A DNA stretch of 7,144 nt. It comes from Desulfurococcales archaeon. Lineage in GTDB: Archaea; Thermoproteota; Thermoprotei_A; Sulfolobales; WANQ01. The position numbers and the translations under genes are program-made. Location: NCBI GenBank assembly GCA_027043985.1, contig JALUDQ010000203.1, positions 1,888 to 9,031 of the forward strand, read 5' to 3'. The notes beneath the pieces were generated by a model that did no database searches, had not been told where the DNA came from, and worked only from the letters and a program-made list of their open reading frames with translations. This document shows, piece by piece, positions 5,347-7,144 of this stretch (position 1 is the stretch's first letter; every line of letters begins with the position of its first letter).

Positions 5347-7113
5347 TTATCTCCTAGATTTTAGGAAGAACACTGCTATAGCAGCCACTATTACTACTAC
5401 AACTACTCCTGCTACTATGAACGTATTGGAGCTCGTTGCCTGGGTCTGGGGGCTTGAAGGCGTACTGGTTGTCTCCACGCCTTGCTGTATACTACTAGTT
5501 GTAGATGTGGTTGGACCGCTTGTCTCGGCGGATGTAGTTGTTTTAGTAGACGTAGTCGTGCTTGTTGGGGCTTGCTTGGTAGTTGTTTGAGGCGGACTTG
5601 TAGGACTGGTTATGGGCTGAGTAGTTGTTGTGGAATGCGTAGTGGTTGTTGTTCCTATTATTTTGGCTGGGTTTAACGCTAGTATGATGTCTCCCTCATC
5701 GGTTTCCGCACTCGCTATTATCGTCTTCCCTACAACAGCATATTTCTTAACACTCATACCTGTTCCCAGCGTCTTCATGGCATTGAGGTTTTCATCGTAT
5801 ACTTTTATCTTGCCCCAATCAGCTGGTAACGCCACTATAACTGTTTGGCCATCGGCCTTGAAGGGTACTAGGTATAGACCACCAGAACTTATCTTGCGTA
5901 GTATTTTCCCTGCCTCGGCATCTATCACTCCGGTAACCTTGTTCCCACTCGTACTGCTAGAGAAGGAGTAGTAGAGTCTACTATCAATCCATGACAGTGA
6001 TTTAGCCTCCATTAATGGTAGCTTGAAGACGTGTTTTACGCCACTAGTTGATACTAGGTGGAGTTCTGTCCAAGCATTTACTACTTGGCTATTACTGTCT
6101 GGTTTAGCGTGTTCGTACTTGTTTACCGCTACTGCTATCCCCCATTCGCTGACGGCTAGTGGGCTTACTGTTTTACCTGAGAATAACTGTGTTATCTCTG
6201 GTTCCCCGGGGATCTCGTAGACGAAGGTCTTGTTCTCCTTGGGGTTCCAGACGAGTACTCCTAGACTATTGTTTACACCTGGTACCGCAGGGTTTTCTGA
6301 ATGTCTTATCTCATAGGGTATTACTGCTTGCTCGTCTATCCTAGCATAGTATCTTAGGTAGACTATTACTGAGGCCTCGTGTTTACCAGCTAGTAGATTG
6401 TATCTTACTTTCCCGTTCCAGTCTATAAACCATACGGTATTGTTGTCTAGTTTTGGTAGGAGAATGCAGCCGTCTAGGTAGGGGTACATGACGTGGCTCC
6501 ATCCCCTACCATAGTCTTTATACTCTCCAGTCACAGTATCCATTAATACTAGTATGTGCTTTGATATCCCCATTAAACATACGTGCCTCTCATCTTCTGC
6601 TGGCGTTACCTGGAACCCGGTTTCATTGTATTTTAGGGCTAGACTTGTTAGGTTTAAGGTCTTGTTGTCCGGCAGTATTTTCAAGTATAACAAGTATTTG
6701 CCGAAGCCTTCGCCGGAGGATTTCTTGAACGTATAGTATAGTTTGTCTCCGCTAATATACATTGAGGAGACTGTATCAATCTCTTTCACTATAGTACCAT
6801 TAACGCTCATTACTCCTAGCTTTGGAAGACTTAGTAGTCCACCAGGTTTAACAGCTACAACTAGTTTTGCTGAAGGAATAAAGAAGTAACTTAGACTGGG
6901 ATTGAAGGGGTTCTTAACACTATAGTTGCCTTCACTAGAATATATTTTCAAGGAGTCTTCTAGTACCACTATAGCCCAGTTATCACCAGTATAGAATCCC
7001 CTGTATTCCCTATGCAATACCTCGTAGCCAGGAGTTGCTGCTACTCCATGTATTGCTTGTGCTAGCACTATTATTGATAATACGACTACTATGAGGGATA
7101 GCTTACCCCTCAT
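5347..7113 (-). CDS. Secreted, membrane-anchored protein with probable beta-propeller ectodomain and Thr/Ser-rich stalk
   Basis: I do not recognise a named family. From ATG 7113 the protein has 588 residues. It has an N-terminal signal peptide (about 1-25, ending near HGVAA); a beta-rich ectodomain (about 28-485); a 75-residue low-complexity stalk dominated by Thr, Ser, Pro and Gln (about 488-562); then one hydrophobic helix (about 563-584) and the positive tail KSRR, giving an outside-facing protein held by its C-terminus. The ectodomain repeats short strand-turn units such as VWFIDWNGKVRY, LVWNPKENKTFVYEIPG and KIKVYDENLNAMKTL, typical of WD40/PQQ-type propellers; that fold is inferred. There are eight N-X-S/T sequons, and only two Cys in the mature part could pair. 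It may bind ligands or other surface proteins; no catalytic motif is evident. GTG 7125 is an in-frame alternative start giving 592 residues, but it lies within the ribosome binding site. Confidence 0.88.
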   Translation of the reverse strand: MRGKLSLIVVVLSIIVLAQAIHGVAATPGYEVLHREYRGFYTGDNWAIVVLEDSLKIYSSEGNYSVKNPFNPSLSYFFIPSAKLVVAVKPGGLLSLPKLGVMSVNGTIVKEIDTVSSMYISGDKLYYTFKKSSGEGFGKYLLYLKILPDNKTLNLTSLALKYNETGFQVTPAEDERHVCLMGISKHILVLMDTVTGEYKDYGRGWSHVMYPYLDGCILLPKLDNNTVWFIDWNGKVRYNLLAGKHEASVIVYLRYYARIDEQAVIPYEIRHSENPAVPGVNNSLGVLVWNPKENKTFVYEIPGEPEITQLFSGKTVSPLAVSEWGIAVAVNKYEHAKPDSNSQVVNAWTELHLVSTSGVKHVFKLPLMEAKSLSWIDSRLYYSFSSSTSGNKVTGVIDAEAGKILRKISSGGLYLVPFKADGQTVIVALPADWGKIKVYDENLNAMKTLGTGMSVKKYAVVGKTIIASAETDEGDIILALNPAKIIGTTTTTHSTTTTQPITSPTSPPQTTTKQAPTSTTTSTKTTTSAETSGPTTSTTSSIQQGVETTSTPSSPQTQATSSNTFIVAGVVVVVIVAAIAVFFLKSRR

Positions 7114-7118
7114 AGCCT

Positions 7119-7127
7119 CTCCCACCT
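7119..7127 (-). promoter_or_regulatory. Shine-Dalgarno site of the anchored surface protein gene
   Basis: The minus strand reads AGGTGGGAG, 5 nt before ATG at 7113. The alternative GTG start at 7125-7123 lies inside this site and has no comparable site of its own upstream in the window, so the ATG is preferred. Only 17 nt remain upstream, too few to show a promoter. Confidence 0.6.
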
Positions 7128-7144
7128 TTAACCCCCATAATCGG

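Noticed and set aside
5482..5971. Plus-strand ORFs opposite the stalk and ectodomain of the anchored protein
   Set aside because: They are antisense shadows: the Cys/Gly/Val-rich composition simply mirrors the repetitive Thr/Ser codons of the real minus-strand gene.
6023..6736. Three further short plus-strand ORFs
   Set aside because: They lie opposite a continuous minus-strand coding region with a clear signal peptide and membrane anchor; no start signals or recognisable domains are present.

Overview
The window most likely comes from a hyperthermophilic crenarchaeon (Thermoproteota), probably of the Desulfurococcales type (Staphylothermus, Desulfurococcus and relatives). This is an inference from gene content and style. 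Arg is mostly AGA/AGG and Ile is often ATA. Two of the five genes start with TTG, the Shine-Dalgarno sites are short GGAG/GGTG types, terminators are T-tracts without hairpins, and there is an archaeal-type non-phosphorylating glyceraldehyde-3-phosphate dehydrogenase (GAPN). Both surface proteins carry many N-X-S/T sequons, and one is fixed by a Thr/Ser-rich stalk plus a C-terminal membrane anchor, an architecture common on crenarchaeal cell surfaces. No genus can be fixed without a search.

Layout from left to right. Positions 1-2511 (minus) hold the first 837 residues of a large secreted subtilisin-like (S8) protease with an intact catalytic triad; its C-terminus lies beyond the window. Positions 2512-2779 form a divergent intergenic region with the protease's Shine-Dalgarno site, TATA-like candidates for both directions and a 16-bp imperfect palindrome. 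Positions 2780-3603 (plus) encode a two-gene operon, a minimal nucleotidyltransferase (MNT) followed by a HEPN protein. Both have intact family motifs, so this looks like a MntA/HepT (type VII) toxin-antitoxin pair. A T-rich tract separates it from gapN (3721-5250, plus). Convergent to gapN, 5347-7113 (minus) encodes a secreted, membrane-anchored protein with a probable beta-propeller ectodomain, a Thr/Ser stalk and a C-terminal transmembrane helix. The last ~20 bases hold its ribosome binding site.

The genes fall into unrelated jobs: central glycolysis (gapN), a toxin-antitoxin module, and two cell-surface proteins that could share the envelope. I see no transposon, integrase, CRISPR array or RNA gene. 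The main candidates for a second look are a roughly 110-residue beta-rich insertion between the catalytic His and the oxyanion Asn of the protease, a calcium-type Asp loop in its propeptide, and a patchwork of third-codon-position regimes inside single genes. In that patchwork, long runs of codons ending only in T or G alternate with A/C-ending stretches.
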